Part shown: positions 1 to 11,009 of the stretch, in pieces | Position numbering within the stretch: the first letter of the stretch is position 1 | Layout: each line of letters begins with the position of its first letter | Assembly: GCF_033958435.1 (NCBI RefSeq) | Contig: NC_134138.1 | Coordinates: forward strand, 25,512,598-25,576,597 | DNA from: Carettochelys insculpta | Lineage: Eukaryota > Chordata > Testudines > Carettochelyidae | Direction of reading: 5' to 3' | Length of the DNA: 64,000 bases | The notes under the pieces: generated by a model | The model's input: only the letters and a program-made list of their open reading frames with translations | Told to the model about the DNA's origin: nothing | Database searches by the model: none | Made by a program: the position numbers and the translations under genes

Positions 1-2628
1 GGACAAGCGCCGAGGGGAGGCAGCTGGAGGGTGGGGAAGGCAGGGCAGCTAAATTAGCAGTGAGCTAGACAGGCAGCCAGGGGATGAGGGAAGAGAGATG
101 AGGGATGAGGACACCCAGCTGCACAGGACATGATGAAATTTGGGTCAATCTGGTACCACAAATGTTGCGGTGCCCTCCATGGCTGCATGGTTTGCCCATC
201 AGAAGGGAAGACGATGGGTCCAGCTGTGCTGGTTTAGCACCAAACTTTCCTCTGTATGTTTTTGTTTTGTTCTGCTTCTGCCTTGCTGCAGTCTTATGAT
301 CACTGCCCATATCCTATTTACTCTACTCTGTGGTGTTCAATTACTGCATTTTATTGCTTTACTCTGTTTACTTTGTAGGCTGAAATACTCAGAATTCTTT
401 TCCAGCTGGGAATGGCCATGTGACAATTATATAATGTCAAGAAAATTCTTCTTAGTTTCAATGCATCAATAAAAAAATTAAAATAATTTTGTAATGATTT
501 TCCTTTACATTTTCCTTATGCCATTTATCATCTTGATTTCTGAGCAGATATTTTAGGTACTTCTACCCAGTTCCTGCACTAACTGAGGGTTCCTTTCCAT
601 TACTAACCAGTGACAAATATTACTGTGAGTGAATCCACTGGCAAAAAATGAAAATGATATGATGAACGGAAGAAAATCCCTGGGTGTGTGGTTTCCTTGA
701 TACATCTTCTGAGCCTCAGCAGGAGACAAAATCCTCAATCAGAACCAAAAAGGAACCTGCTGTCTTGACAAAAAATTTCTCCCATTGCCTAGATGTTTAG
801 TCATCAAAGGCACTAGTGATGTGCATGAAGATGCAACACAGTGATGTAGATGTCTCTAATGGCAAAATGTACTGTATTAAACAGTTGCTGAAACATGAGT
901 GCTTACATGGAAAAGTCCAGAAAATTTCACTGATGAAGCAATGTAACAAATTGTAAAGAACTAGGACCACCTAGGAACTTAGTGGTTATTGTATACTGTG
1001 TGTCAGAGCTTCCTACTCCAACTGTTTAAGCTCTTGCCATGTGAAGTAAAGGAGAATCACCTTTGGTGTAAAGTCCATTACACAGTATAGAGTCTATGAC
1101 ACATAGTTGAATATTTCTGCTTCTGTACAATAGAGGATGATGGTATGCATACATACCAGGCAGTCCATAGGCTGCAGTAAACATAATGTAATCCATATTT
1201 TAAAAGACCCCCTGGAATTCTTGGCATAACTTCAGACCTAGGATTTATAAGACTCAACCAACCTCTTCTGTATGAGTCAGCTGTTGGAGTGGTGGAAATG
1301 AAAGAGAAAGCTAGAGGAGCAGGAGAGTAAAGCAGTGGGGGGAAGACAGGAGAACTTCAGATGAGTTTTGAAGAGAGAAGTGCAGTAGGAAAAAGAGAAA
1401 TGGGAACTCAGGTAAATTATGTATGCAAGATTCATGTATTAGATAACATTTCAAGACTCTTTCAAATGACTGGACTCAGGGGCAACTGGTGCCTGTGTGC
1501 AGGGAGGGTCACTCCAAGGGGCAGGGAGATGGCATGTGGACACCCCATTTAGCTATTAAAATTTTGGTGGGGATACAGGAGTTAGCGGAATTGCCGACTG
1601 CTACCACAAATCACTTATGATTGGATTGTAATTCTATTCTCAGGCTTCTGACAATCATAACCACTAAGTTTTTATTCTTGTGCTTTACAACTTCTCGGTG
1701 GAATCACAGTCTTGGATGGAAATCAAAAATTGCCTGTAACTTAATCTTGATTGAATATTCCATAACTCAGTGCTTCCCTGAAGGCAAAATGGTTTTAATC
1801 ATTTATTTCTATAATATGAGGCTAATTTCAGATATTGTAATCTGCACTCATATGATCTCTCAGTGGCTTTAAACACAGAGCACACTCTGTAGAAGTGTTT
1901 GTACTTAGTTCAGCCTGATAATGAATTTCCTTCAGATTTTATCATTTCTTAAACAAATAGTTGTATGGCTCAAATCAAATGATTTTACAGGGAAGTTAGG
2001 GATAAAATAATCTTACCCTTGTTCTCTTTCCTAACCAAGTGTAATATTGATTTACTAGGCCTTACCCAGGGCACCTTTGTTTTCAATAGTTAACCCCTTC
2101 TCGCCTTTTTTCTTCTTCTTCAGCTTTATACCGCCAAGCAGTCCCGTTCTGAAAAAGAAGTTTAAAAAAAAATTAGAGTAATGATAGCTCCGAGTTTTCT
2201 GCTATACCAATGTCAGTTGCATGTAAGCAGCTGTTCATAGGAAATATTAGTATCCAAGTACGATAGTTTATGTTCCATTCCCCACTCCCTCAAAAGTAAT
2301 AAATGCAAACAAGGAAAGTTTTTCTCTTGTGTTTTTATGCCCTATCCTGACTTTATTCCATATGTGAATTTAGGAACACACAGAGGAAGATACCTGCTTA
2401 TTTATATCTTCTAGAAAATACTGGTAACTTTATTTGAAACAAAGGCAAACAGTCCAAGATAAAGAAAGAAACACCAAGCTAAGCTTCTATTTCTATTGAC
2501 TGATTATTAAGCCAGATGAGACCAAGGATATATTTGATAATTTAAAAGCTTTGGGTCAGATTAGTTGATGGGTTTCAAGTCAAAAGTAGTTTTTCACTGA
2601 ATTAAAATAAACATACAATATTAGTTCA
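1..2628. other. Unique AT-rich DNA without a recognisable gene
   Basis: The first 120 bases are purine-rich and G-rich; the rest is AT-rich. Open frames on either strand are short (110 codons or fewer), have no motif I recognise, and show no codon pattern across neighbouring frames. I see no repeat family with confidence here. It may be intronic or intergenic, and short exons cannot be excluded by eye. Confidence 0.5.
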
Positions 2629-2630
2629 TA

Positions 2631-2951
2631 CAGGTTGAACCTCCCTAGTCTGACATCCTTGGGACCTGACCAGTGCCAGATGAAAGAATTCACCGAACCA
2701 CAGGAGGTCAATACTGTCTTGCAGCGTTACCAACACTGCCACTGCTTACTGGACTCTTAGAAGACATTTAGGGGTAAATTACAACTAAATAACAGCACAG
2801 AACACTGAGATCCAGGACTGGTGGTTGTAAACAAACTTTATGGGACCATAGGAAACTTGGCCACACCCATAAGTCACCATCTGGCTAACTAATATGCTGT
2901 ATTGCAGATGTTGCCAGTTGAGAGAGTTCCAGATTAGAGACGTTTAACCTA
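2631..2951. mobile_element. Tigger/pogo-like MITE (TA target duplication)
   Basis: The element begins CAGGTTGAACCTCCC and ends in a decayed inverted copy (GTTTAACCTA), with TA on both sides (2629-2630 and 2952-2953). A TA duplication with terminal repeats of this form is usual for mariner/Tigger-type non-autonomous elements, and the internal sequence resembles a MITE common in turtles and crocodilians. It has no coding capacity. The superfamily assignment comes from termini and duplication only. Confidence 0.6.
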
Positions 2952-3456
2952 TACTTTAACTACCATATTTCCTGTTGCACTGCTACCGCATCTATTGCTA
3001 CAATGGCTTTCACTGACCTTCTGAAATGCAATGCACAGAAAGTATTCAGCATGGCAGGTAGCAGGGACTTAATTCTGTTCCCACCGACCTCAGCAAGAGC
3101 AGGCTCAGGCCTCCAGGTGGCAACATTTGAAACAAATGTGCTACCCACATTCTCACTGCTCTGGCACAGACTCAGGTTAGTCTTTCAGAGCTTTGTTCTG
3201 TTTCCCCTTACGCTCTTGTGTTTCCTTTTTCATGGCACTGGAGCCAATTAAAATGTTTCTTAAACCGTTTTTAAATATGGGAAAGAAAGCCAAACTCTCT
3301 ATCAATATCATAGAAAACTCTTACAATATTTCCTCTCCTAGTAAAGTTCAACAAAGGTGAGGGGAAAGGTCACCCATCCATCCACCCATTTTTGGTTATG
3401 TGACTCCCCAATACCCCATCCCACTTATTAACTGTTTGTAACAGTAGCTCCTAGGA

Positions 3457-4679
3457 CGGGGTCGGCAAAGTGCAGCTTTGGAGCCGCATGCGGCTCTTTA
3501 AGGAGCCACTTGTGGCTCCAAGTGTTGTGATTGCTGACTCCTCTTGGCTCCAGAGGCTGCTGCCACTTAAACAATGCCTGCTGTTAAAATGGAATTTAGG
3601 GGTTTTGTTTAAGAGGTGGCAGCCTCCAGAGTGTCAAGTGGAGTCAGCGGCAGCAGGAAGCCCTGGAAAAGGAAGCTGACGGGGCAAAGGAGCCCTAAAA
3701 AAAGAAGCAATCAGGGCTTCCCTGAAGCCATGATGAGAAGCATGAGGCAGGTGGAAGTGAGGTGGCAGTGGAAGAGCAGAGCAGGAACCTGGATCCCCCA
3801 GCAGCATGCTGCCAACCAGCCACTGCCAGGAGCTGCATGTGGGTTCCCCCTGACTGTGCTAGGGAGATGGGGGAAGGAAGCATCCAGCTCGCCCTGGCCA
3901 TGGCCACTATTGCTTCCTCTGCTCCCAGCCCAGCTGCTGCCCTGCTGGCGCTGTCCGGCTGCTGCTGCTGCCACTCCATTCGCCGTGCTCAGAGGCAGCA
4001 GACAGGGAGAGAGCAGGTGGCTCCGCTCCAGCCATGACAGGGAGCCATATCCAAAGGGGAAAGAGAGGGAGCTGCTCTTCTGCCAGCTGTTTGCTCCCCA
4101 CTTCCCTGCTGCCAGCATGGCCACCACCAGCTCAGAAGCACCCACCCATAGCACTGCCACTGCCTGGACTCCACCACCCACCTGCGCTGGGCGGGGGTGG
4201 GCACAGGCCCTGGGCTGCCTCCCTGTGCCTCAGAAGCTGGGGGAGGTGGGCAGCACGCAGATTGTCTGAGGCAGGTTAATCCTGGGGATGGGGCCACAGG
4301 GTTTGCAGAATGGGGGTAAAACTTGGTTATAGGAGAGCAGATTTGGAGGCTGAGGCAGGTAAAGTCTGGAGATGGGGGTGCAGTTCGGGGCTGAAGGGAT
4401 AAACCTGGGGATGCGGGGGCAGGTTTGCTGGATGGGGTAAAACTTGGGGATACAAGGGTGAATTTGGAAGCTGAGGCAAGTAAAGCCTGGAGATGGGGGT
4501 AACAACTTTCTAACTGATACAAATGTTGTGTGTGCACTGTTCTTAAAACAGGTTACAAAAAGGATGGTTTGACTATTTATTAAGGACTTTCTCATATTCA
4601 CGTGCATTGTGTGTATATTGACTTCGTAACCGAATTTGGAAAAAAAGTCTCTTCTCGCTATTTTGGTTGCAGACCCCTG
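3457..4679. mobile_element. hAT non-autonomous element, 1.2 kb, GC-rich core
   Basis: Terminal inverted repeats CGGGGTCGGCAAAG (left) and, on the other strand at the right end, CAGGGGTCTGCAACC match the CAGGGGTCxGCAA type of hAT end. The flanks carry an 8-bp duplication with one mismatch (TCCTAGGA at 3449-3456, GCCTAGGA at 4680-4687), the hAT target-site length. The core is GC-rich and contains a 217-codon frame (3616-4269, +) with no hAT dimerisation or catalytic motif; I treat it as a chance frame in GC-rich DNA. No transposase is visible. Confidence 0.7.
4305..4505. repeat. Degenerate direct duplication inside the hAT element
   Basis: A block reading roughly GGGGTAAAACTTGG ... GAGGCTGAGGCAGGTAAAG ... 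GGAGATGGGGGT occurs at about 4312-4380 and again at about 4434-4502, a spacing near 122 bp, with G-rich text between. It looks like a two-unit minisatellite within the hAT core. The exact unit length was estimated by eye. Confidence 0.55.
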
Positions 4680-5034
4680 GCCTAGGAGTTGTAGCCAGAG
4701 ACATTCATGCCTGGTGCTGTATTAGCACAGAACAAAGACAGTTCCTGCCTGTGACAGGCTGTACCGACCCTATCCTGGTGAGGTGAGGCATAAAGAACTG
4801 CTCTGGCCTCAAGAGGCCCCATCCCTTCAACTTTGCTGGGCCTGCCACCAATTCAGGGTACATTTAAAGGCAGCAACTCAGCTCAATCTGGGCTAATCAG
4901 GAGGAAACCAGTCAGGTGCAGCAGCTGCTTTCTGGAGAGCATCCAGGACAGCAATATTGCCAGGACCAAGCCACTGTATAGAAGGGCAGGGGGTCAGAAC
5001 CCATTGGGCAAAGTGGAGAAACGGTCTGAAGTAA

Positions 5035-6075
5035 ACAGGCTGAAATTTAATAAGGACAAATACAAAGTACTCCACTTAGGAAGGAGAAATCTGTTGCACA
5101 CATGCAAAATGGGAAATGACTGCCTGGAAAGAAGTACTGCAGGAGGATTTGAGGGAGGGGAGGTGGCAGAGTGGACCACAGAGAAATACAGTCAGCAGCA
5201 TAACACGGTTATCAAAAAAAGCAAACATGACCCTGGAAAATATTTGCGAGAGTGTTGTAAGTAAGGCTGCGTCTACACACATCCCTTCCTCCGGAAGAGG
5301 CATGGTAATGAGCAGCCCGGAGGATGCTAATGAGGTGCGGATGTAAATTTCCCGCACCTCATTAGCATATGGCCACGTGATTTGGAGTCTGGAAGAAGCT
5401 CTTCTAAGACTCCAAAATAGCCATATAGATGTGTGGCCCACAGGGATCCCCCAGAAGGAAACCTTCCTGCCAGAAGCCCCATCTGTCAGATAATTTTGAG
5501 GACGATGGGGCTTCCAAAAGGATTTCCTTCTGGGAGATCCCTGTGGGCCACGCATCTACATGGCTATTTTGGAGTCCTTACAAGCATCAGACTCTGAATC
5601 ACATGGCCATATGCTAATGAGGCATTGGAAATTTACATCTGCATCTCATTAGCATCTTCTGGGCTGCTCATTACCTTGCCCCTTCCTCTGGAAGGGGCAT
5701 ATGTAGATGCAGCCAACAAGTAATTCTTCCGCTCTACTGAGATGTGGACAAGATGGAAAAGGACAACAAAAGAGCAACAACAAAAAAATGATTAAAGGTC
5801 TAGAAAACATAATCTATGAGAGGAGACAGAGGGGACATGATAACAGTTTTCAAGTATCTAAAAGATTGATACAAGGAGGAGGGAGCAAAATAATTCTCTT
5901 TAAACTCTGAGGACAAAACAAGAAACAATGGGCTTAAACTGCAGCAATGAAGGTTAGGCTGGACATTAGGAAAAACTTCCCAACTCTCAGGGCAGTTAAC
6001 GAGGAGAATCAACTGGCATCACTGGAGATTTTTAAGAGCAGGTCAGACAAAAACCTGTCAGGGATGGTCTGCTCT
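5035..6075 (+). mobile_element. CR1 LINE 3' fragment, interrupted by a MITE
   Basis: The sense-strand translation before the interruption reads like the post-RT part of CR1 ORF2 (LKFNKDKYKVLHLGRRN at about 5040-5090). After the interruption the text continues with the CR1 3' coding and UTR segment (GGCTGGACATTAGGAAAAAC near 5960). The interrupting insert is the foldback MITE at 5265-5714. Frames are broken and no complete ORF remains. The 5' part and the octamer tail are missing. Confidence 0.75.
5265..5714. mobile_element. Foldback PIF/Harbinger-type MITE, family A, copy 1
   Basis: A 450-bp palindrome centred near 5490. It opens GGCTGCGTCTACAC and closes with its inverse (GTAGATGCAGCC). Internal marker sequences such as CCTCATTAGCATATGGCCA are mirrored on the other arm. 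It sits inside a CR1 whose two halves continue on either side. A perfect 3-bp duplication is not evident (TAA left, AAC right), perhaps because of mutation. No coding capacity. Membership in PIF/Harbinger is inferred from sibling copies with 3-bp duplications and from the transposase fragment at 38.6-39.7 kb. Confidence 0.8.
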
Positions 6076-6636
6076 AGATCACTGTCCTTCATTGCACTTA
6101 GCCAGTGTCAGCGTCCATCAACCCAAAGTGTGTCTCTAGTTCCCTCGAAGCAGCGCAGTCACAGGGCAGGCAATAAATAGCCACTTAGCAGGGGCCTGAA
6201 GAGAGAGATGTAGGGGTCGGTAGGAACTGGGGAGGAGAGCACACTGGAGCTTGGGGAAAAGTCGTGGGTCTCTCCTCTGGCCCTGGAGCTCCCTGCTGCC
6301 AGAGGGGAGAGAGGGCCCCACTCCCATAGAACACTGTGATGCCTGCCAGCTGTGGGAAGAGAGGCTTCTATCCCAAAACTAGCTGCCTCCCACAGGGAGA
6401 GGGCAGATGGAGTCTTCTGACCCCAACGCCACAGCAGTCTGCACCCCAAACTCCTCAGCCCCAGTCCCACCCCCTGCCCTCGTCTAAATATCCCAACCCT
6501 CTGCTCCAGCCCTGAGCCCCCTCTTGCACTCTGACCACCTTACTAGGATTGCACTGAGGGGCAAGGAAAGAGAGATGGACAGACAGATGGATTCAGGGGG
6601 CTCTTGTGTACTGCTCCTGCTGCTTGTTTCTCATAA
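6076..6636. other. Stretch without a recognised feature
   Basis: Downstream of the CR1 fragment the DNA becomes C- and G-rich (about 6200-6560), with frames on the minus strand that have no recognisable domain. It may be the interior of another decayed repeat, but I see no termini. Confidence 0.35.
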
Positions 6637-6644
6637 AGCATGCA

Positions 6645-6785
6645 GTGCAGTTATAGCTATGTTGGCCCCAGGATATTAGAGAGACAATGTGGATGAGGTA
6701 ATAATTGTTAGTGGAGCCATGTCTGTAGCAGAGAGAGAGAGACAAGCTTTTGAGCCACACAGAACTGTTCTTCAGGTCTGGGAAA
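6645..6785 (+). mobile_element. Old tRNA-derived SINE
   Basis: The head TTATAGCTATGTTGGCCCCAG followed by ATATTAGAGAGACAA, and the end GAACTGTTCTTCAGGTCTGG, match an older reptilian tRNA-derived SINE seen widely in turtles. It is diverged, and no target duplication was found. Confidence 0.6.
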
Positions 6786-6937
6786 GATAGTAATTATTAA
6801 AAAATTATTACGATAAAGCTAATGCAAGACCCTCTTTCTGTGTGTATGCATCTCGCAATGCAGTTCCCAAGGCCCAAGTATGAGCTCCTAGGAAGTTGGT
6901 TTCAGTAATGAGGGTGACAAACAATTCAAATGATGAA

Positions 6938-7116
6938 TAGTAACAGAGCTAGCCATGTTAGTCTGTACTCCAACAAACCAAAGCAGCAGAAATGTAGTAC
7001 TTTAAAGACTACTAAAATTATTTATTCAGTGATGAGCTTTTGTGGGACAGACTCACTTGATCTAAAGAAGTTAGGTCTGTCCCACGAATGCTCATCACCG
7101 AATAATACAAATGGTG
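6938..7116 (+). mobile_element. tRNA-derived SINE with palindromic body
   Basis: The tRNA-like head (GAGCTAGCCATGTTAGTCTG) is followed by a body whose right half is the inverse of the left: TCAGTGATGAGCTTTTGTGG near 7026 faces CCCACGAATGCTCATCACCG near 7080. The loop is about 25 bp. A short similar flank (CAAATG) is present on both sides. The minus and plus frames here are artefacts of the SINE. Confidence 0.7.
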
Positions 7117-7517
7117 TTAACTTAAAGCCACCCTGAGCTTGGTAATGCTGGTCAGGTCTTTCATTGTATATAAAACAACACAGCAGAAAATGGTTACATC
7201 TTCTTTTATTGCCCTTGGAGGAATGAAGTATGCAAACTGCTCTGGGAACAAAAATTTCTTTTACCAAAAAGGCCTGTAAGAAGTAAGTAGAAGTGATAGT
7301 GCTAGTTGCTTAAACTATCGAAAATTAATTTTTAGTGCCCCCTAATTATGACAGCAATGTTACTGAAAACTGGAAAGGCTGCCTGGTCAGGCTGAAATGT
7401 AATTATTCAGTCCAATGATCAGACACAACAGGAATCTCAGCACTGCAGTGCTGCACCTTACAGGGTAATTCACTACAGAGGTACGTTCCTTCCACGTGGA
7501 CCTAGTGAAAGCTAATC

Positions 7518-7770
7518 ATCATAGAATCATAGACTACTAGAACTGGAAGGGACCTCAAGAAATCATCAAGTCCTGTTCCCTGCCCTCTTGGCAGGACCAA
7601 GCACCATTTCCATTATACCTGTTAAATACTTATCTAATCTGTTCTTAAATATCTCCAATGATGGAGATTCTACCCCTCACCCTCGGTAATTTATTCCAGT
7701 AATTAACCACCCAGAGAGTTAGGACTTTTTTCCTAATGTCCAACCTATATCATCCTTGCTGCAATTTAAG
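7518..7770 (-). mobile_element. CR1 3' end, antisense
   Basis: ATAGAATCATAGA followed by ACTGGAAGGGACCTCAAGAA is the inverse of the CR1 octamer tail and 3' UTR. The antisense of the final coding segment continues to about 7770. It is 5' truncated, the usual state of CR1 copies. Confidence 0.85.
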
Positions 7771-8548
7771 GAATTTAATTAAATGCTAAAATTTGAACAA
7801 AATGTGAAAATTCCTCTCAAAATATAGTAAGAGGAAACACCTGGCCATGAGAAAAGTAGAAATCAGAAGGTGAATTAAGCAAAAGTGGCTACCATAAAAC
7901 TCAGTTAAGAAACAATTTTTCACACAGTTCTGAGAAAGGTTACTGATAGAACCGAGGGAGCCATAACCAGTAAAACAGAGAGAACTGTGATAAATATCTG
8001 TGGTACATTGCTGAAGAAGTCACTGAAGTCAAAATTTGACCTCAGTGAAGTCAGTATTTCATCCCTGGTATTTAAATCCACCAAGAGCAACCGAAAAACA
8101 GAACTAAGCAAGTAAGCAATGTGCACCTGAGAGGCTCTGCAAAAACTTTTCATTTCCCTTCATTTTCATCTACATTTTTCATACACAAAAAAAGAAAACA
8201 CATTCCCCAATCTTCCTCACATAGAAAAGTCAAAATAGGGTCCCTCAGATATTCATTAATTCACAGGGTGTTAAAGTAGTTTTATATAGTTTAATAATAT
8301 GCAAAAAGAATGATAGAACAGACTGAAACTGTTAGAGCAAGCCAGGAGAAAAGATATTCAAATTAGGTGTCAAGAAATCACCTGTGCCAGCCATATATTA
8401 TGTGAGCATAGTCCTCAGCAAAAATATCTAATGCATTTTTTTAAAAGGAACAAAGCAAGAAAAAGATACACTTCAAAGACTGATAGAGATGATGCACCTC
8501 AGTAAAGTCATTCTGAAGCTGTATCAATTATTCCTAGGTAGAATATAA
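7771..8548. other. AT-rich DNA without a recognised feature
   Basis: No terminal repeat, tail or credible reading frame is visible. A 77-codon minus-strand frame (7920-8153) has no recognisable motif. Confidence 0.4.
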
Positions 8549-9375
8549 GGGTATGTGTACACAGCAAAGCTATTTCGAAATAACAGTTGCTATTCTGAAA
8601 TAATTGTGCATGCATCTACACAATGCAACCGCTATTTCAAAATAATTTCGAATTTGGCAAACCTCATTTTGGCTGCGTCTAACACTTGCATTTCTCTTTT
8701 GCAAGAGGCATGCAAATGAGGGAAATCGAAGATGCAAATGAGGTGCAGATTTACATATCTGGCACCTCATTTGAATATTCTTCTTTCAAAAAAAGAAAAG
8801 CAATGTATACATGGCTCTTTCAAAAGTAAACCCCATCTTCAAAAGACTGCTTCTTTCCTTTTTTTATGGGAAGAAGGGTTCTTTTGAAGATGGGGTTTAC
8901 TTTTGAAAGAGCCGTGTCTACGCTGCTTTCCTTCTTTTGAAAGAATATGCAAACGAGGCACCAGATATGTAAATCTGCACCTTATGTGCAATTTTGATTC
9001 CCCTCACTTGCATGCCTCTTTCGAAAGAGGAATGCAAGTGTAGATGCAGCCTTTATAAGGAATAGTGCCTATCCTGATAGGGGCTGTGTAGCCACGGAAT
9101 AGGGGCTATTTTGAAATAAAATATTCTGGAATACCTTATTCCAAAATAGTTCTGATGTGTAACCATAGTATTTTGGATTAGAACCCCTGAAAGCAGTGCT
9201 TCCAAGGGGCCTAATCTGAAATAGGCCCTATTGTGTGGACACACTACTTCGGAATACATTTTGCTTATTCTGGGGCTTCCCTGTAGTGTAGATGTATTAT
9301 TCTAGAATAGTTTATTTTGGAATAATAACTCCAGAATAAACTGTTCTGGCATAACTTTGCTGTGTAGACATGCCC
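8549..9375. mobile_element. PIF/Harbinger-type MITE, family B, copy 1 (host of a nested MITE)
   Basis: Inverted ends GGGTATGTGTACACAGCAAAG and CTTTGCTGTGTAGACATGCCC are flanked by TAA on both sides (8546-8548 and 9376-9378). The interior is rich in TATTTCGAAATA-type blocks and has no ORF. It is split at 8671-9051 by a family A MITE; without that insert it is about 446 bp. The clean TAA duplication is the classical PIF/Harbinger type. Confidence 0.8.
8671..9051. mobile_element. Foldback MITE, family A, copy 2, nested in family B
   Basis: A palindrome of 381 bp opening GGCTGCGTCTAAC and closing GTGTAGATGCAGCC, with TTT on both sides (8668-8670, 9052-9054). Arms mirror through about 8861, for example CTTCAAAAGACTGC-type text against its inverse. 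Its insertion post-dates the surrounding B element. Confidence 0.8.
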
Positions 9376-9530
9376 TAATAGACTAAATTGGTGCCAGCTT
9401 TTTTAATGATCCAGGAGTGAGTTGTTTGAGCAAAAAACACTGGATGTAGATATGCCAGCTGCAGATGTCTATAGCAGTAAAAAAATCCTGCAATTCAGTT
9501 TTGGTTATGTCATGATCTTTAACCTTTCAC

Positions 9531-9700
9531 AGGTATCAGAGGGGTAGCCCTGTTAATCTGGATCTGCAAAAACAACAAGAAGTTCTGTGGTACCTTATAG
9601 ACTAACAGATATATCGGAGCATAAATTTTCTGACAAACGGGCTTTGCCTACAAAAGCGTATGCTCCGATATATCTGTTAGTCTATAAGGTGCCTCAGGAC
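9531..9700 (+). mobile_element. Palindromic tRNA-derived SINE
   Basis: The head GAGGGGTAGCCCTGTTAATCTGG is followed by a body (CTTATAGACTAACAGATATA, then GGAGCATAA) that is repeated inverted at 9658-9692. The turn-round lies in the short stretch near 9625-9645. The copy is bounded by a 10-bp duplication with one mismatch (AACCTTTCAC at 9521-9530, AACCTTTTAC at 9701-9710), so the palindrome integrated as one unit. Confidence 0.8.
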
Positions 9701-9710
9701 AACCTTTTAC

Positions 9711-10766
9711 AAATTTTCTTAAGACCACAGGGAAGGCAGATGTGGCAAAAACAGAATCAAAATGAGTTAGGGGAGAGAATCAGATTTATAAACCATATGT
9801 GAGAAAAAACATTGACTTGTTCCATGTGGCCACTCAGACGTCTGTCTCCTCTTACACAAAGTTTCCTAACTTTTTGTTTTGTCCTATCAGTTATTCACTC
9901 CCATCTGCTGCCACCAACACAGGGCATGTGGGCGTGTTTGCCACCTCTGAGGAAGATTTTTTAAGGAAACTAAAAAAAGGCCACAATCTGTTTAGAAAAG
10001 AACAGCTTAAAATTCCAGGTGTCCTTATACGATCATCTCCAATATCCTTGCAAAAGCCACAATCTTCCAACAGTTTCTCTTATCCTGGTGGAAAAAAAAA
10101 AAGAGCCCCATGCCAAAATAGCTCTTTTTCTAACTGTCTAAATAACCCTGCACTATTAATCAGACGGAGTTTGCTCTGGGGCCAGGTGGGCAACATGGAA
10201 AAGAGGCAAAGAAAGAAAAGAGGTTGCAAAATGAGATGATCTGATACTTCAAGGACTTGTCAAATATTTCACATAAACAATAAACATAAACATATTTTCC
10301 TTCTGTGTTCATCTATCTGGCTGGTAACCAGCCAGGGCCCTGAACAGACTCTGGAGCTTGAGGAGTCACTGGAGGTGCCTTCCTCTTTCCACACAAGCTT
10401 ATAGACGGTGGACTCCACAGCCACTCATTTTCAGATTGCTAATACACACCTTTCCAGAGCTCAGCCAGGGATGAGATCATCTCATTCTTCTAAGCACAGA
10501 CTAAGCACACAGATCTGCCAGCACGTTTCCAAATTCTGCGCACTCACACACAGAACACAGACACTCCTGCCCATCCTTAGTGGAAGCTGGGGATGAATGA
10601 ATGCCTCCCTGACAGTTAGCTGGGAGGAGAAATTATTTGGGAGTAAGGAAACACAGACTGGTCCTGCTTTGCTTACATATTCAGCAAATGCAAAGGTGTC
10701 AATGCGATCAATGTTGGCAGGGGTTGGGTACAAATCACCTTAGTACTGAATGGCACGGTAGTGAAA
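9711..10766. other. Stretch without a recognised feature
   Basis: A 146-codon frame at 9799-10239 (+) is the longest here. It has no domain I recognise and is poly-lysine/serine-rich, as expected for A-rich DNA read by chance. No repeat ends were found. Confidence 0.4.
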
Positions 10767-10779
10767 TATAGTTACCAAG

Positions 10780-11009
10780 ACAAAAAAGCAGTCAAGTAGC
10801 ACTTTAAAGATGAACAAAATAATGTATTTGGTGAGCTTTTGTGGGACAGAGCAGCTCAATATTGAGTCTGTTCTGGTCTGGCTATGGTCTGAAGAAGCGG
10901 GTCTGTCCCACGAAAGCTCACCAAATACATCTTGTTTGTCTTTAAAGTGCCACTTGACTGCTTTTTTGTTTTGATAGTATATAGACTAGCACGGTTTTCT
11001 CTCTGTTAC
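10780..11009 (-). mobile_element. Palindromic tRNA-derived SINE, second subfamily, with perfect 13-bp duplication
   Basis: On the minus strand the head (GTAACAGAGAGAAAACCGTG, then CTAGTCTATA) is at the right end. The body around GGTGAGCTTTCGTGGGACAG is repeated inverted on the left (GGTGAGCTTTTGTGGGACAG). Identical 13-mers TATAGTTACCAAG flank it at 10767-10779 and 11010-11022. The turn lies around 10860-10890. Confidence 0.85.

Noticed and set aside
3616..4269. 217-codon plus-strand frame, a possible gene
   Set aside because: It lies in the GC-rich core of a hAT element, overlaps long frames on the opposite strand, and shows no domain or conserved motif.
5265..5714. CRISPR-like or inverted-repeat array
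   Set aside because: The repeats are single long palindromes with transposon ends, not regularly spaced direct repeats; the genome is vertebrate.
9534..9600. Functional tRNA gene from the tRNA-like heads
   Set aside because: The heads resemble tRNA promoters only; they lack a complete cloverleaf and belong to SINEs with target duplications.
9799..10239. 146-codon plus-strand frame as a small gene
   Set aside because: No recognisable domain; A-rich lysine runs and no supporting context such as splice signals or a homologous family I know.
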